Below are positions 8,046 through 16,484 of a DNA stretch of 64,000 nucleotides, in pieces; position 1 is the stretch's first letter; every line of letters starts with the position of its first letter. The stretch covers positions 1-64,000 of the forward strand of contig DATJGF010000121.1 of the NCBI GenBank assembly GCA_035495315.1. Direction: 5' to 3'. A program made the translations under genes and the position numbers. Under the pieces are notes generated by a model. The model was not told where the DNA came from and did no database searches. It worked only from the letters and a program-made list of their open reading frames with translations. The DNA comes from DATJGF01 sp035495315. Lineage in GTDB: Bacteria > Verrucomicrobiota > Verrucomicrobiia > Limisphaerales > UBA8199.

Positions 8046-11000
8046 GTGAGCCGGCGGCAGATGACCTCCACGCGACAGTTGATGTGCTTTGGGATCGCGT
8101 TCCTCGCGTCGGTGACGATGTGTTGGGGCCAGAAGCCTTCGAATTGGCGCGTGTACAAGTTCGCCGATGGCCTGCCCGAATCCGCCTGTTTCTCCGTCTC
8201 TGTTTCCGCCCAGGATAAAGTCCTCGCGCGCCATTTGAATCTGCCGCTGGTCAGCGACCTCGACGGCTACAGCATCGTCACCAAAGTCGCGCCCAGTAGC
8301 GGCAAGAATCGCATCTATCAAAGCCCGGGCGGCCAGCTCTGGACGGCAGCGCCGCAAGGCCTCAGCGAGTTCAAGGACGGCACCTGGACACTTCATCCGA
8401 TTCCCGAGATCGCCTCCGAAGCCCGTCTCAGCCGAGTAAATGATCCGGTCCCGCTTTATCCGATCAAACAAGGCCTCGTGATTTTTCTGCTGCCCGATCG
8501 CTTGTTTGAATTCAACACCGAACACACCGACCGGCCGGAGACGCGCCTGTTGCGGCGCGTCGAACAAACCCACCTCGGCAGTTTCTCCGGCATGGTGCCA
8601 GGCGGTGACGGCAGCCTTTGGATCGTCGGCAAACTTGGTGCCGCAAAGATCCCCGCCCCATTGCGCAGCCTTCAAGCCGATACGGAATGGCGCGAATATA
8701 TCGTGCCGCCGGAGTTGCACGTCGAAAATCTCGAAGCGCCGCACCAACTCCCGCGCGTCGAACGTGCTGACGACCAGAAATCCGGCGTCACCGCGCTGGC
8801 CGACTCGACCACGAACCGCGTCAGGGTACTTGCGTGCTTCGACGGACGCGACTGGAGCGTCGAGCCATTGCCGTCCGGCAAGCTGCGCCAGGCTTGGGTT
8901 GGGCCCGATGATACTCGCTGGGCGATCACCATCGACTCCCTGTTCGAATGGGATCCCGGCGCTCCCAATGAAGCGACCGAAAACGAAGAGATTTCCGCGC
9001 GCCAATACTTCGATGTCGCCGTCGACTCTACCGGAAGATTTTGGCTAGCGACCTCGGATGGCCTGTTCCGTTTTGCGCCTTTGACCTGGCGCACGCCTGG
9101 CCCGGTGCGAAAGCTCAATTCGCCGGTCCGTTGCATGGCCGGCGATTCGCAGGGCCGGCTATGGTTTGTATCCGGCAACCGCGTTCAATCGCTGTTGAAC
9201 GGCCGGGTCGACCTCTACTCATCGCCTGAAACGGCCAACCCTAATCTGCAACCACAAAAGCTCTATTGCCTGCGAAATTCCGCCGTGATCCTGGAAGCCG
9301 CCGAAACCAACAGTGGCACCAGGCTTTTTGTTTTGAGACCTGGCGAAAACATTTTCACCCCGGTCGAGCTGCCGGATTCGAGTCGCCGCGTGAAAACCGT
9401 GGGAACGCTCCCCGATGGGAGCCTTTGCGTGAGTGAGCCTAACGTCGAAAGGTCGAACCAACCCGCGGCATTGAGGCGCTTTGATGGGCGCCACTTCGGG
9501 CCGCTGCCGGTCCCCTCTGCTGAGCCGACCTTGGGCGGTCCGGTCCGGAACTTGTGGGTAACACAAAACGGAGATTATTGGGCCGGCGGCGACCGCGGCA
9601 CCGCCGTTTACCAGGACAAAAAATGGGTGAGTTTTGTTTCGACCGACAAATCGACACCGGAGCTGGTGGTTGGCTTTGCCGAAATGCCGGATGGAAAAAT
9701 CTGGTGCGCTGACCTGGATCAGATCTGGGAATTTGACGGCCGAAACTGGACGGTCGTGCGCCGCGGCTTTGACGGCATCAATGCCTTGCTGCGCTCACGA
9801 GACGGCAGCGTCTGGGTGGCGTGCAACAACGGCTTGCAACGTTTTTTTCAGGGTATCTGGATCGAAAATGGCCTCGAAGAAGGTTTGCCCAGCGCCAACA
9901 CGCGGGAATTATTTGAAGACTCGCGCGGTCTGTGGGTCGCAACCACGCGCGGCTTGAGCCTGTTTCATCCGCAAACCGACCGCGACCCGCCGTCGGTCGC
10001 TGTGCAGCAATTGCCGGACCTCGAGACGGGCTCGAGCGAAGGCCGCGCCATCAACATCGCTTTCATCGGCCAGGATAAATGGCGATATACGCCCCGTGAT
10101 CGCTTGCTCTTTTCGTATCGTCTCGACGACCGCGAGTGGTCGCGTTTCGAGGAGATTAATCATATCTCCCTCACCGACTTGCCGGCGGGCAAGCATTACT
10201 TCCAGGTCCGCTCGATGGATCGCAGTGGGAACCGTTCGCCGTCGGCGACGCTGGAGTTCGCAATTCTGCTGCCGTGGTATAAAGAAACCCGGCTGCTGCT
10301 GATTTCGAGCGCCGGCCTGGCCGCAGCACTGTTCTTCGCGGCGCTGGCATTTAATCGGCACCGGCAACTGGTGCGCAGCTACGCGGAAATCGAACAGAAA
10401 GTCGCCGAGCGAACCAAACAGCTGGAGGTTGCCAATTACGAATTGCTACAGAGCCAGAAGATGAAAGCGCTGGGAACGCTGGCCGCCGGCATTGCCCACG
10501 ATTTCAATAATATCCTGTCGATCATCAAAGGCTCGGCCCAGATCATCGAAGACAACCTGGATAATCCGGCAAAGGTGCAAACGCGCGCCCAGCGCATCAC
10601 GACGGTGGTCGATCAGGGAGCCGGAATTGTCAAAGCGATGCTGGGGTTTAGCCGCGACTCGGGCGAGGAGCTTGCCGCCTGCGATGTCAATATTGTCGTT
10701 CAGGATACGTTGAAACTTTTGGGGGATCGCTTTTTGCGCGAAGTACAGGTGAAGTTCGCCCCCACACCGGGGCTGCCGCCGGTGTTGGCTTCAAAGGAAT
10801 TCATCCAGCAGATTTTGCTGAATTTTATTTTCAACGCCTCTGAATCGATGGGCAAAAATAAAGAGGTCTCCATTTCCTCTCGGTTGATGGAGAAATTGCC
10901 GCAAGAGCTGGCGCTACTGCCGGTGCCCGCACCGCGTTACCTTGCGATTGCGGTGAAGGATTCCGGCTGCGGCATTGCAGGCGATATTTTGCCGCGCATT

Positions 11001-11228
11001 TTCGAGCCGTTCTTTACCACAAAAGCGCTCTCCGCCCGGCGTGGCACCGGCCTCGGGCTTTCGATGGCCTATGAGCTCGCCAAGAAACTGGGCGCCGGCA
11101 TTTGGGTCGAATCGGTCGTGGAACAAGGCAGCACCTTTACCCTTATCTTGCCGGTGCAGAACAGCTCCGGTGTGAAGGCAGTGGAAAAGCCGTCACTTGC
11201 GGAGGCGGCCAGAGCTGAGTTGCGATGA
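8046..11228 (+). CDS. Membrane sensor histidine kinase with Reg_prop propeller and Y_Y_Y domain
   Basis: A ~1060-residue two-component sensor. The signal/anchor is MCFGIAFLASVTMCWGQ. Residues about 30-650 form a periplasmic beta-propeller with repeats such as DSTGRFWLATSDGLFRF and DSRGLWVATTRGLSLF. A Y_Y_Y domain follows (LLFSYRLDDREWSRFEE, HYFQVRSMDRSGNRS), then a membrane helix (LLLISSAGLAAALFFAALAF), HisKA with the H-box LAAGIAHDFNNILS, and HATPase_c with N, G1 and G2 boxes (NASESM, KDSGCGIAG, GTGLGLSMAYEL). It is an orthodox kinase with no receiver. Start is GTG 8046, or ATG 8061 six codons in. The stop overlaps the ATG of the next gene, a response regulator, so the two are translationally coupled and likely partners. 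Ligand unknown. Confidence 0.92.
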   Translation: MSRRQMTSTRQLMCFGIAFLASVTMCWGQKPSNWRVYKFADGLPESACFSVSVSAQDKVLARHLNLPLVSDLDGYSIVTKVAPSSGKNRIYQSPGGQLWTAAPQGLSEFKDGTWTLHPIPEIASEARLSRVNDPVPLYPIKQGLVIFLLPDRLFEFNTEHTDRPETRLLRRVEQTHLGSFSGMVPGGDGSLWIVGKLGAAKIPAPLRSLQADTEWREYIVPPELHVENLEAPHQLPRVERADDQKSGVTALADSTTNRVRVLACFDGRDWSVEPLPSGKLRQAWVGPDDTRWAITIDSLFEWDPGAPNEATENEEISARQYFDVAVDSTGRFWLATSDGLFRFAPLTWRTPGPVRKLNSPVRCMAGDSQGRLWFVSGNRVQSLLNGRVDLYSSPETANPNLQPQKLYCLRNSAVILEAAETNSGTRLFVLRPGENIFTPVELPDSSRRVKTVGTLPDGSLCVSEPNVERSNQPAALRRFDGRHFGPLPVPSAEPTLGGPVRNLWVTQNGDYWAGGDRGTAVYQDKKWVSFVSTDKSTPELVVGFAEMPDGKIWCADLDQIWEFDGRNWTVVRRGFDGINALLRSRDGSVWVACNNGLQRFFQGIWIENGLEEGLPSANTRELFEDSRGLWVATTRGLSLFHPQTDRDPPSVAVQQLPDLETGSSEGRAINIAFIGQDKWRYTPRDRLLFSYRLDDREWSRFEEINHISLTDLPAGKHYFQVRSMDRSGNRSPSATLEFAILLPWYKETRLLLISSAGLAAALFFAALAFNRHRQLVRSYAEIEQKVAERTKQLEVANYELLQSQKMKALGTLAAGIAHDFNNILSIIKGSAQIIEDNLDNPAKVQTRAQRITTVVDQGAGIVKAMLGFSRDSGEELAACDVNIVVQDTLKLLGDRFLREVQVKFAPTPGLPPVLASKEFIQQILLNFIFNASESMGKNKEVSISSRLMEKLPQELALLPVPAPRYLAIAVKDSGCGIAGDILPRIFEPFFTTKALSARRGTGLGLSMAYELAKKLGAGIWVESVVEQGSTFTLILPVQNSSGVKAVEKPSLAEAARAELR

Positions 11229-11878
11229 ATACTCCAAAAATCCTGATTATCGAAGACGACGATTTCCAGTACGAGATCTACGAGGAAGCTTTAGCAAAAT
11301 TCAAACTGACGCGGGTCGAGAGCGGTAGCGACGCCCTGGCGATGATCCCCAAGGATCGTCCGGACCTGGTCATCCTCGATCACGTGCTGAGTAAAGGCGA
11401 ACTCGGTCTGGACTTCTTGCCTGAGTTGAAAGAGCTGCTGCCGTTCGTGCCGATTATTATTGTTTCGGGCGCCTTGGAGGTGCACCAGCAACTCGACGCC
11501 CTGCAAGGTCCGCGCCGGGCGCATTATTGCCTGCCCAAGCCGGTTGATATTCGTGTGTTGAAACGAACGGTGGAGACGGCTTTGAAGGAGTGCGGCGAAA
11601 CCGAGGTGGTGAGGCAATTCGAGGCACTGGAACGATCGCATCGTATCGATGCGCTCGACCTGTTCAGCCGTTCAACCGACCGTTTGAGCCGCCAGAATCA
11701 CATTCGCGAGCTGCTGGCCAAATCGCGGCAACGGCCCAATATATCGGCGCTGGCACGTGAATTCGGGGTCGCGCGGCGGACAATTATTCGCGACCTGCAA
11801 GAGCTGATCCGACGTGGGCAACTCAAGCCGGAGGTTTATCCGGAGTGGGAGAATCCGCCAGAGGGGAATGACGCATAG
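11225..11878 (+). CDS. Response regulator with C-terminal helix-turn-helix
   Basis: A 217-residue regulator overlapping the upstream kinase by four bases (ATGA). The receiver domain (about 1-125) has acidic residues IIEDDDFQYE, the phospho-acceptor Asp in LVILDHVLSKGELG, and the conserved Lys in CLPKPVD. The C-terminal region (about 150-205) has a DeoR/HTH_11-like helix-turn-helix, NISALAREFGVARRTIIRDL, then QELIRRGQL. It is probably the cognate output of the propeller kinase, acting as a transcription factor. Target genes are not apparent from the sequence. Confidence 0.9.
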   Translation: MNTPKILIIEDDDFQYEIYEEALAKFKLTRVESGSDALAMIPKDRPDLVILDHVLSKGELGLDFLPELKELLPFVPIIIVSGALEVHQQLDALQGPRRAHYCLPKPVDIRVLKRTVETALKECGETEVVRQFEALERSHRIDALDLFSRSTDRLSRQNHIRELLAKSRQRPNISALAREFGVARRTIIRDLQELIRRGQLKPEVYPEWENPPEGNDA

Positions 11879-11920
11879 GACGCATAGGACGGATAGGTGG
11901 TATACGACGGGCAATAATGC

Positions 11921-12763
11921 TTATTTTCGTGTCAGGGGCTGTGACGTGGGGATGTCGCCTTTCTCTAGGAACACGAGCGCTTGATTCAACGTGCCTGGTT
12001 CCGGCGGGGTCTGGCCAATGCCGGGCGCCTGCAACAGCAGTACTCGCTTAAAACCATCTCGACGGAATCCTTTTTCGGCGACGACTTTGATCAGTTCAAA
12101 GTTCGGATCCCCTTCGCCGGTGATCAGGACAAAGCCTTCCTTGGTACGTGCCTGCTCGACGAGCTGGGGGTTGGGATAAAAGCTGCCCGGGTAATACTGA
12201 TTGCCAGTGACAACCACATGCAGATGAAAGCCGACGCCGCCGACACACAGTGTGCCCGTAAAAATATCCGAGCAGGCGATGCCCAGCATGCTGGCCAGGC
12301 GCGCCCCGCCGGCATAACCACCGATGTAGATTCGCTTGCGGTCGATGCGGTATTTGCGGCAAGCATTGCAGGTGGCGTCAAGCGCCAGCCGCAGGCGATC
12401 GGCCGGATTGCGCTCATCGCCACAGTTCAACGGCAATACGAGGATAAATTCGTGGCGAGCCAATTCATCCTGCCATACCGGCGGAAAAACAGCATCATCG
12501 CCGGGGCTAAGCCACACCAACAAACCGAATGTCGTGTTCGTCGGACCGGTTGGGGGAACTTCGATGCGGAACCGCTCGCCGGAAATGTCGTATCCCTGAG
12601 GCAGCACCCCATAACCGAACCGCCGTCCGAGCTCCTCATCTGATGAATACGGAGCCGGTTGAGTGAATTGCACGACGTTTGTTTCTGCCGCGCAAACGGC
12701 AACTGCACCCTGGGCTAGCGCCCCGAAGGCCACAATCACTGGCGCAAGGCGGCGGAGCTTCAT
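11921..12763 (-). CDS. Exported alpha/beta-hydrolase-like protein lacking the nucleophilic serine
   Basis: A 280-residue protein with a signal peptide (LAPVIVAFGALAQGAVAVCA). The fold resembles polyhydroxybutyrate depolymerase/esterase-like hydrolases: FGLLVWLSPGDDAV, EFILVLPLNCGDERNPADRL, and an elbow strand KRIYIGGYAGGARLASM. Where such enzymes have G-x-S-x-G, this protein has G-Y-A-G-G, so the serine is absent. A later GIGQTPPEP near the C-terminus does not offer an obvious catalytic His. It is likely non-catalytic or catalytically divergent. It starts six bases after the transaldolase stop on the same strand, so the two are probably co-transcribed. Function unknown. Confidence 0.75.
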   Translation of the reverse strand: MKLRRLAPVIVAFGALAQGAVAVCAAETNVVQFTQPAPYSSDEELGRRFGYGVLPQGYDISGERFRIEVPPTGPTNTTFGLLVWLSPGDDAVFPPVWQDELARHEFILVLPLNCGDERNPADRLRLALDATCNACRKYRIDRKRIYIGGYAGGARLASMLGIACSDIFTGTLCVGGVGFHLHVVVTGNQYYPGSFYPNPQLVEQARTKEGFVLITGEGDPNFELIKVVAEKGFRRDGFKRVLLLQAPGIGQTPPEPGTLNQALVFLEKGDIPTSQPLTRK

Positions 12764-12769
12764 CGGCCG

Positions 12770-13768
12770 CTAGAGCATTTTTGCGATCTGCTGCTTGAGT
12801 TTCAGCGCGTCCGCGTTAAACAGTCGAATTCCTTCAGCCAGTTTTTCGGTGGCCATCACATTCTCGTTGAGCAGCCAGCGGAATTGTTTCTCGTCCAATT
12901 GCATTTTCTCGACTTTAGCGGATTGTGCCAGCGCCGGACTAAGTTTTCTCTCGAGTGGCTCAGTGGAGCCTTTGAGTTCGCCAAGCAACTGCGGGCTGAT
13001 GGTGAGCGCGTCGCAGCCCGCCAGTTCCAGAATCTCGCCTTTATTGCGGAAACTGGCTCCCATGACTTCAGTCGGGTGTCCGAACTTTTTGTAGTAAATG
13101 TAAATCTCTTTGACCGATAAAACGCCTGGGTCTTCCGCAGGCGAGTAGTCTTTGCCGTTTTTGGTCTTATACCAGTCGAGGATGCGGCCGACAAAGGGGG
13201 AAATCAGTGTGGCTTTGGCATCGGCGCAGGCGACGGCCTGGACCTGCGAGAAGAGAAGCGTCATGTTGCAATTGATGCCTTGCTTCTGCAGCACCTCGGC
13301 GGCGCGAATTCCTTCCCATGTAGAGGCCAGCTTGATGAGCACGCGCTCGCGTCCCATTCCTCGTTGCTCATACATGGAAATGAACTTCTGGGCTTTTTTG
13401 ATCAATCCTTCTGTGTCAAAAGAGAGGTCTGCGTCGGTTTCAGTCGAGACGCGGCCGGGCAGGATTTTCAGGATTTCGACCCCGAACAGCACCAGCAGAT
13501 CGTCCATGATTTGTTGCAGCAACACCTCGCCGGAGGCACCGGACTTGCAGTTATCCTCGATGGCCCTTTTGACAAGGTCCTGGTAAGCGGGCAACTGGGC
13601 TGCCTTAAAGATTAGCGACGGGTTGGTGGTCGCGTCCTGAGGGCTATATTCTTTGAGTGTGGCAAAGTCGCCTGTATCAGCGACGACCTTGGTAAACTGT
13701 TTAAGTTGATCCAATTGGCTGAGAGTTGCCTGAACTTTACCTTTTTCCAACGTGGCGCTTGGGCTCAT
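12770..13768 (-). CDS. tal: Transaldolase
   Basis: A 332-residue class I transaldolase (TalB type) of the non-oxidative pentose phosphate pathway; it transfers a dihydroxyacetone unit between sugar phosphates. Hallmarks are the N-terminal LDQLKQFTKVVADTGDF and SPQDATTNPSLIFKAAQ, the Schiff-base lysine in RVLIKLASTWEGIRAAE, NMTLLFSQVQAVACADA, LISPFVGRILDWYK, and ASFRNKGEILELAGCDALT. All are intact and length matches the family. A hydrolase-like gene follows closely on the same strand. It diverges from an FAD oxidase gene across a ~90-base intergenic region. Confidence 0.96.
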   Translation of the reverse strand: MSPSATLEKGKVQATLSQLDQLKQFTKVVADTGDFATLKEYSPQDATTNPSLIFKAAQLPAYQDLVKRAIEDNCKSGASGEVLLQQIMDDLLVLFGVEILKILPGRVSTETDADLSFDTEGLIKKAQKFISMYEQRGMGRERVLIKLASTWEGIRAAEVLQKQGINCNMTLLFSQVQAVACADAKATLISPFVGRILDWYKTKNGKDYSPAEDPGVLSVKEIYIYYKKFGHPTEVMGASFRNKGEILELAGCDALTISPQLLGELKGSTEPLERKLSPALAQSAKVEKMQLDEKQFRWLLNENVMATEKLAEGIRLFNADALKLKQQIAKML

Positions 13769-13861
13769 ATGATTATTTAAGTTTCCACTTAGTTAAGCAT
13801 GGCGCAGGATGAGCGCTAGAGCAAATCCGGGATGAACCTGACCGCAGGTTTATAACAAGAA

Positions 13862-14986
13862 ATGCGTGAATTTGACGTCATCATTGCCGGCTTAGGAGCG
13901 ATGGGCAGCGCCACGGCGGCCCAATTGGCCAACAAGGGCGCGCGGGTATTGGGGTTGGACAAATTCCATCCGCCGCACCAATTCGGTTCGTCTCATGGAT
14001 TGAGCCGAATTATTCGGGAAGCCTACTTTGAACACCCGGTCTATGTGCCACTCGTGCAGCGAGCCTATGAGTTGTGGGAAAACCTGCAGCGGACGACGGG
14101 CCGCAAGCTGTTGTGGCGAACGGGCGGACTCATGATCGGGCCAGCTGACAGCGTGCTGGTCACCGGTTCACGCCACAGCGCGGAAGTTCATAAGCTGCCT
14201 CACAAGATTCTTTCAGCCGGAAAAATTCGGCGCCAGTTTCCGGCGTTCGATCCTCCTGACGACATGGTCGCCGTTTGGGAACCGAGAGCCGGGGTGCTGC
14301 TTCCAGAACTGGCGGTAAAAACCCACCTCGAAGTTGCCGCCGGTGGCGGCGCGATGCTGAAATTCGACGAACCGATGCTGGAATGGCAGGCCACGGAAGG
14401 CGGGGTGCGCGTACGAACGACGACCGACACTTACGCTGCCAGGCAGTTGTTGATTTCTTCCGGCGCATGGCTGAGTTCTTTGACACGGGAGCTGAAGCTG
14501 CCCTTGAGCGTCGAACGCCAGGTCCTGTTTTGGTTCGCACCGCGGTCGAATGCGGAAGCCTTTGCGCCGGCGGCCTGCCCGATCTATATCCTGGAACATC
14601 AGCCGCGGCGCTTCTTTTATGGATTTCCGGATTTCGGTGATGGTGTGAAAATAGGGATTCACCACGAAGGAGCCGGGACGGGGCCGGATGCGTTGGACCG
14701 AGTTGTCAAAGACCACGAGATCGAGGCTGCGCGCAAGTTGCTGAATCGTTTTCTGCCTGAAGCTGCCGGAACGCTCAAATCGTCGGCTGTATGTATGTAC
14801 ACCAACACCCCGGACGAGCATTTCATTCTGGATTTTCATCCGCAATGGCCGCAGGTGCTAATCGCCAGCCCTTGTTCGGGCCATGGGTTTAAGTTCGCGC
14901 CGGTCATCGGGGAAGTTGCGACGACACTGCTGCTGGGCGACATGCCGCATTTCGATTTGAGTCTGTTCAAATTGTCCCGGTTTTAA
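13862..14986 (+). CDS. FAD-dependent N-methyl amino acid oxidase (N-methyltryptophan/sarcosine oxidase family)
   Basis: A 374-residue monomeric sarcosine oxidase/SolA-like flavoenzyme that would oxidatively demethylate N-methyl amino acids, releasing formaldehyde and peroxide. The N-terminal Rossmann motif is IIAGLGAMGSATAAQLANKG. It continues with FGSSHGLSRIIREAYFEHP (the family's FAD and substrate region), ISSGAWLS, and a C-terminal SSAVCMYTNTPDEHFILD whose Cys corresponds to the covalent flavin attachment site, then SPCSGHGFKFAPVIGE. Length and motifs are complete. It stands alone. The exact substrate among N-methyl amino acids cannot be decided from sequence alone. Confidence 0.9.
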   Translation: MREFDVIIAGLGAMGSATAAQLANKGARVLGLDKFHPPHQFGSSHGLSRIIREAYFEHPVYVPLVQRAYELWENLQRTTGRKLLWRTGGLMIGPADSVLVTGSRHSAEVHKLPHKILSAGKIRRQFPAFDPPDDMVAVWEPRAGVLLPELAVKTHLEVAAGGGAMLKFDEPMLEWQATEGGVRVRTTTDTYAARQLLISSGAWLSSLTRELKLPLSVERQVLFWFAPRSNAEAFAPAACPIYILEHQPRRFFYGFPDFGDGVKIGIHHEGAGTGPDALDRVVKDHEIEAARKLLNRFLPEAAGTLKSSAVCMYTNTPDEHFILDFHPQWPQVLIASPCSGHGFKFAPVIGEVATTLLLGDMPHFDLSLFKLSRF

Positions 14987-15061
14987 GCAAGCGGACATGG
15001 CTTGATCGAAGCTGACTCCTTGTGCTATGAGTTTGTAGTTAATTCAAAGGGCGATTGAATC

Positions 15062-15508
15062 ATGTCAACACAAGAGCGGGCGGATATTCTGTTGGTTGAA
15101 GATGATGCCAATGATGCGGAGCTGGCTTTGCGCGCGTTTCGCAAAAGCAAGCTCGACCATCGAGTCGAACATGTGCGGGACGGCGCCGAAGCGTTGGAAT
15201 ACATCGAGGCAATCGGTTTGCGGGCCGATAAATACGCGAGCAAACTGCCGAAATTGATTCTGCTGGATTTGCGTTTGCCGAAGATGGGCGGGTTACAGTT
15301 GCTGCGCGAGTTGAAAGCCAACGCGCGCACTAAGCTTATCCCGATCGTCGCCTTCACCTCGTCCAAACTGGCCATTGAGATGGTCGAAAGCTATGGGTTG
15401 GGTGTGAATAGTTACGTGATAAAACCTGGCGATGGGGACCGGTTCGCAGAGGTGGTGACGGCCATCTGCAATTATTGGGTCAATATCAACGAGATGCCGG
15501 AGGCCTGA
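15062..15508 (+). CDS. Single-domain response regulator (Rcp1-like)
   Basis: A 148-residue stand-alone receiver. Acidic pocket ILLVEDDANDAELALRAF, phospho-acceptor Asp in LILLDLRLPKMGG, Thr/Ser switch in VAFTSSK, and Lys in SYVIKPGDGDRF. It belongs to the Rcp1-like subgroup, with an insert (LRADKYASKLPK) before the phospho-Asp strand, commonly found with phytochrome-type or other orphan kinases. No output domain is present, so it may relay phosphate or act by protein contact. No kinase gene is immediately adjacent. Confidence 0.9.
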   Translation: MSTQERADILLVEDDANDAELALRAFRKSKLDHRVEHVRDGAEALEYIEAIGLRADKYASKLPKLILLDLRLPKMGGLQLLRELKANARTKLIPIVAFTSSKLAIEMVESYGLGVNSYVIKPGDGDRFAEVVTAICNYWVNINEMPEA

Positions 15509-15534
15509 AGCGCAGCGCAATCAAGGCTCACCCA

Positions 15535-16308
15535 TCACAGTGAGCGGACACGGTAAAAGCCGCTCAGGCTGTTGGTGCTCGTCGGATCGGTGAAGAGGTA
15601 CGCGCCAGGGGAAATTTCGGAGGCGATGCCGAGCACCGACCAGTACGGGACCGTGTGCGCGAGATTTGTTGTGGCAAGAACCTCGAACGCGGCACCGGGC
15701 CGTGCGGAAAAGGTGAGTTGAAACGAGCCGTTCAGCAAAAACGCAGGCTCAAGAACAACCGGGGCCGGGGCGACAGTCGCCTTCATGTTGTCAGCCATAA
15801 AAATCGGGCCCCAGTCACCACCAGTGACAGGCGCTTTGTCGTAGTGGACCACCACGCGGTTGAACGTTTGGGCGGAGCTGAACTGAAGAATCTCCGAAGG
15901 CCAGGTGCCTGCCTGCGCATTAGTAATTGCGGTGCCGATGAGCACGCTATCGAGATAGGCAGTGACGCGCATCGTCGCTGAGGAGTCACAGGCCAGTTCC
16001 TGAGGTGCGTACAAAATAGAGAAATCGGTCAGCGACATCGAGAAGGAGACGAGCAAGTCGGCAGCAAAGACGCTATTGGGATAAATGCAGTTGCCGGCAA
16101 AGCCGATGGGGGTAAAGCCCATCGTATTGGCAAGCTGAATCGAAAAACCCTGGTCCGTGGCTGAAAGTTGGGCGATGAGGCCGCCCGTGCTCACGGTAAT
16201 AGGGAGGGAAGTGTGGGCGGGCGCATTTTCAAAATCGAAAAGGAGATTCTGAGCCTGAGCCTGTAACGTGAGAAACGCCGCGAGGGCGATTGGAGTTGTC
16301 GCATTCAT
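15535..16308 (-). CDS. Exported protein of unknown function (verrucomicrobial secreted type)
   Basis: A 257-residue protein with a signal peptide (PIALAAFLTLQAQAQ) and a beta-rich body (NLLFDFENAPAHTSLP, LTDFSILYAPQE, VVVHYDKAPVTGGDWGPIF). The C-terminal ~75 residues (FQLTFSARPGAAFEVLATTN ... GFYRVRSL) resemble a small C-terminal domain found on many secreted Verrucomicrobiota proteins; the giant proteins at 26.5-31.6 and 44-50 kb end similarly (YLYRIEVRP, FYRLKCY). The N-terminal part could be a sugar-binding-like jelly roll. Function unknown. Confidence 0.75.
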   Translation of the reverse strand: MNATTPIALAAFLTLQAQAQNLLFDFENAPAHTSLPITVSTGGLIAQLSATDQGFSIQLANTMGFTPIGFAGNCIYPNSVFAADLLVSFSMSLTDFSILYAPQELACDSSATMRVTAYLDSVLIGTAITNAQAGTWPSEILQFSSAQTFNRVVVHYDKAPVTGGDWGPIFMADNMKATVAPAPVVLEPAFLLNGSFQLTFSARPGAAFEVLATTNLAHTVPYWSVLGIASEISPGAYLFTDPTSTNSLSGFYRVRSL

Positions 16309-16484
16309 AATACGCGCCTTTGCCGTCAGCGTACTCTTTAGTTGAGCCTTTGGTGAGAACCGGCGCTATCCAGGTATTGGCGAAAGCTGCGCTTCTATTG
16401 CCGGGCAACAAACTATGCGCAGTCCTCAAAACAAGGCAAAGCGGGGCTCAGCCCGTTTAGGACTCCGTCAACTCGAACTAAGCG

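Noticed and set aside
16440..16470. Possible terminator hairpin downstream of the TolC gene (gcggggctcagcccgt)
   Set aside because: The stem is only four to five pairs and no T-run follows on the relevant strand.
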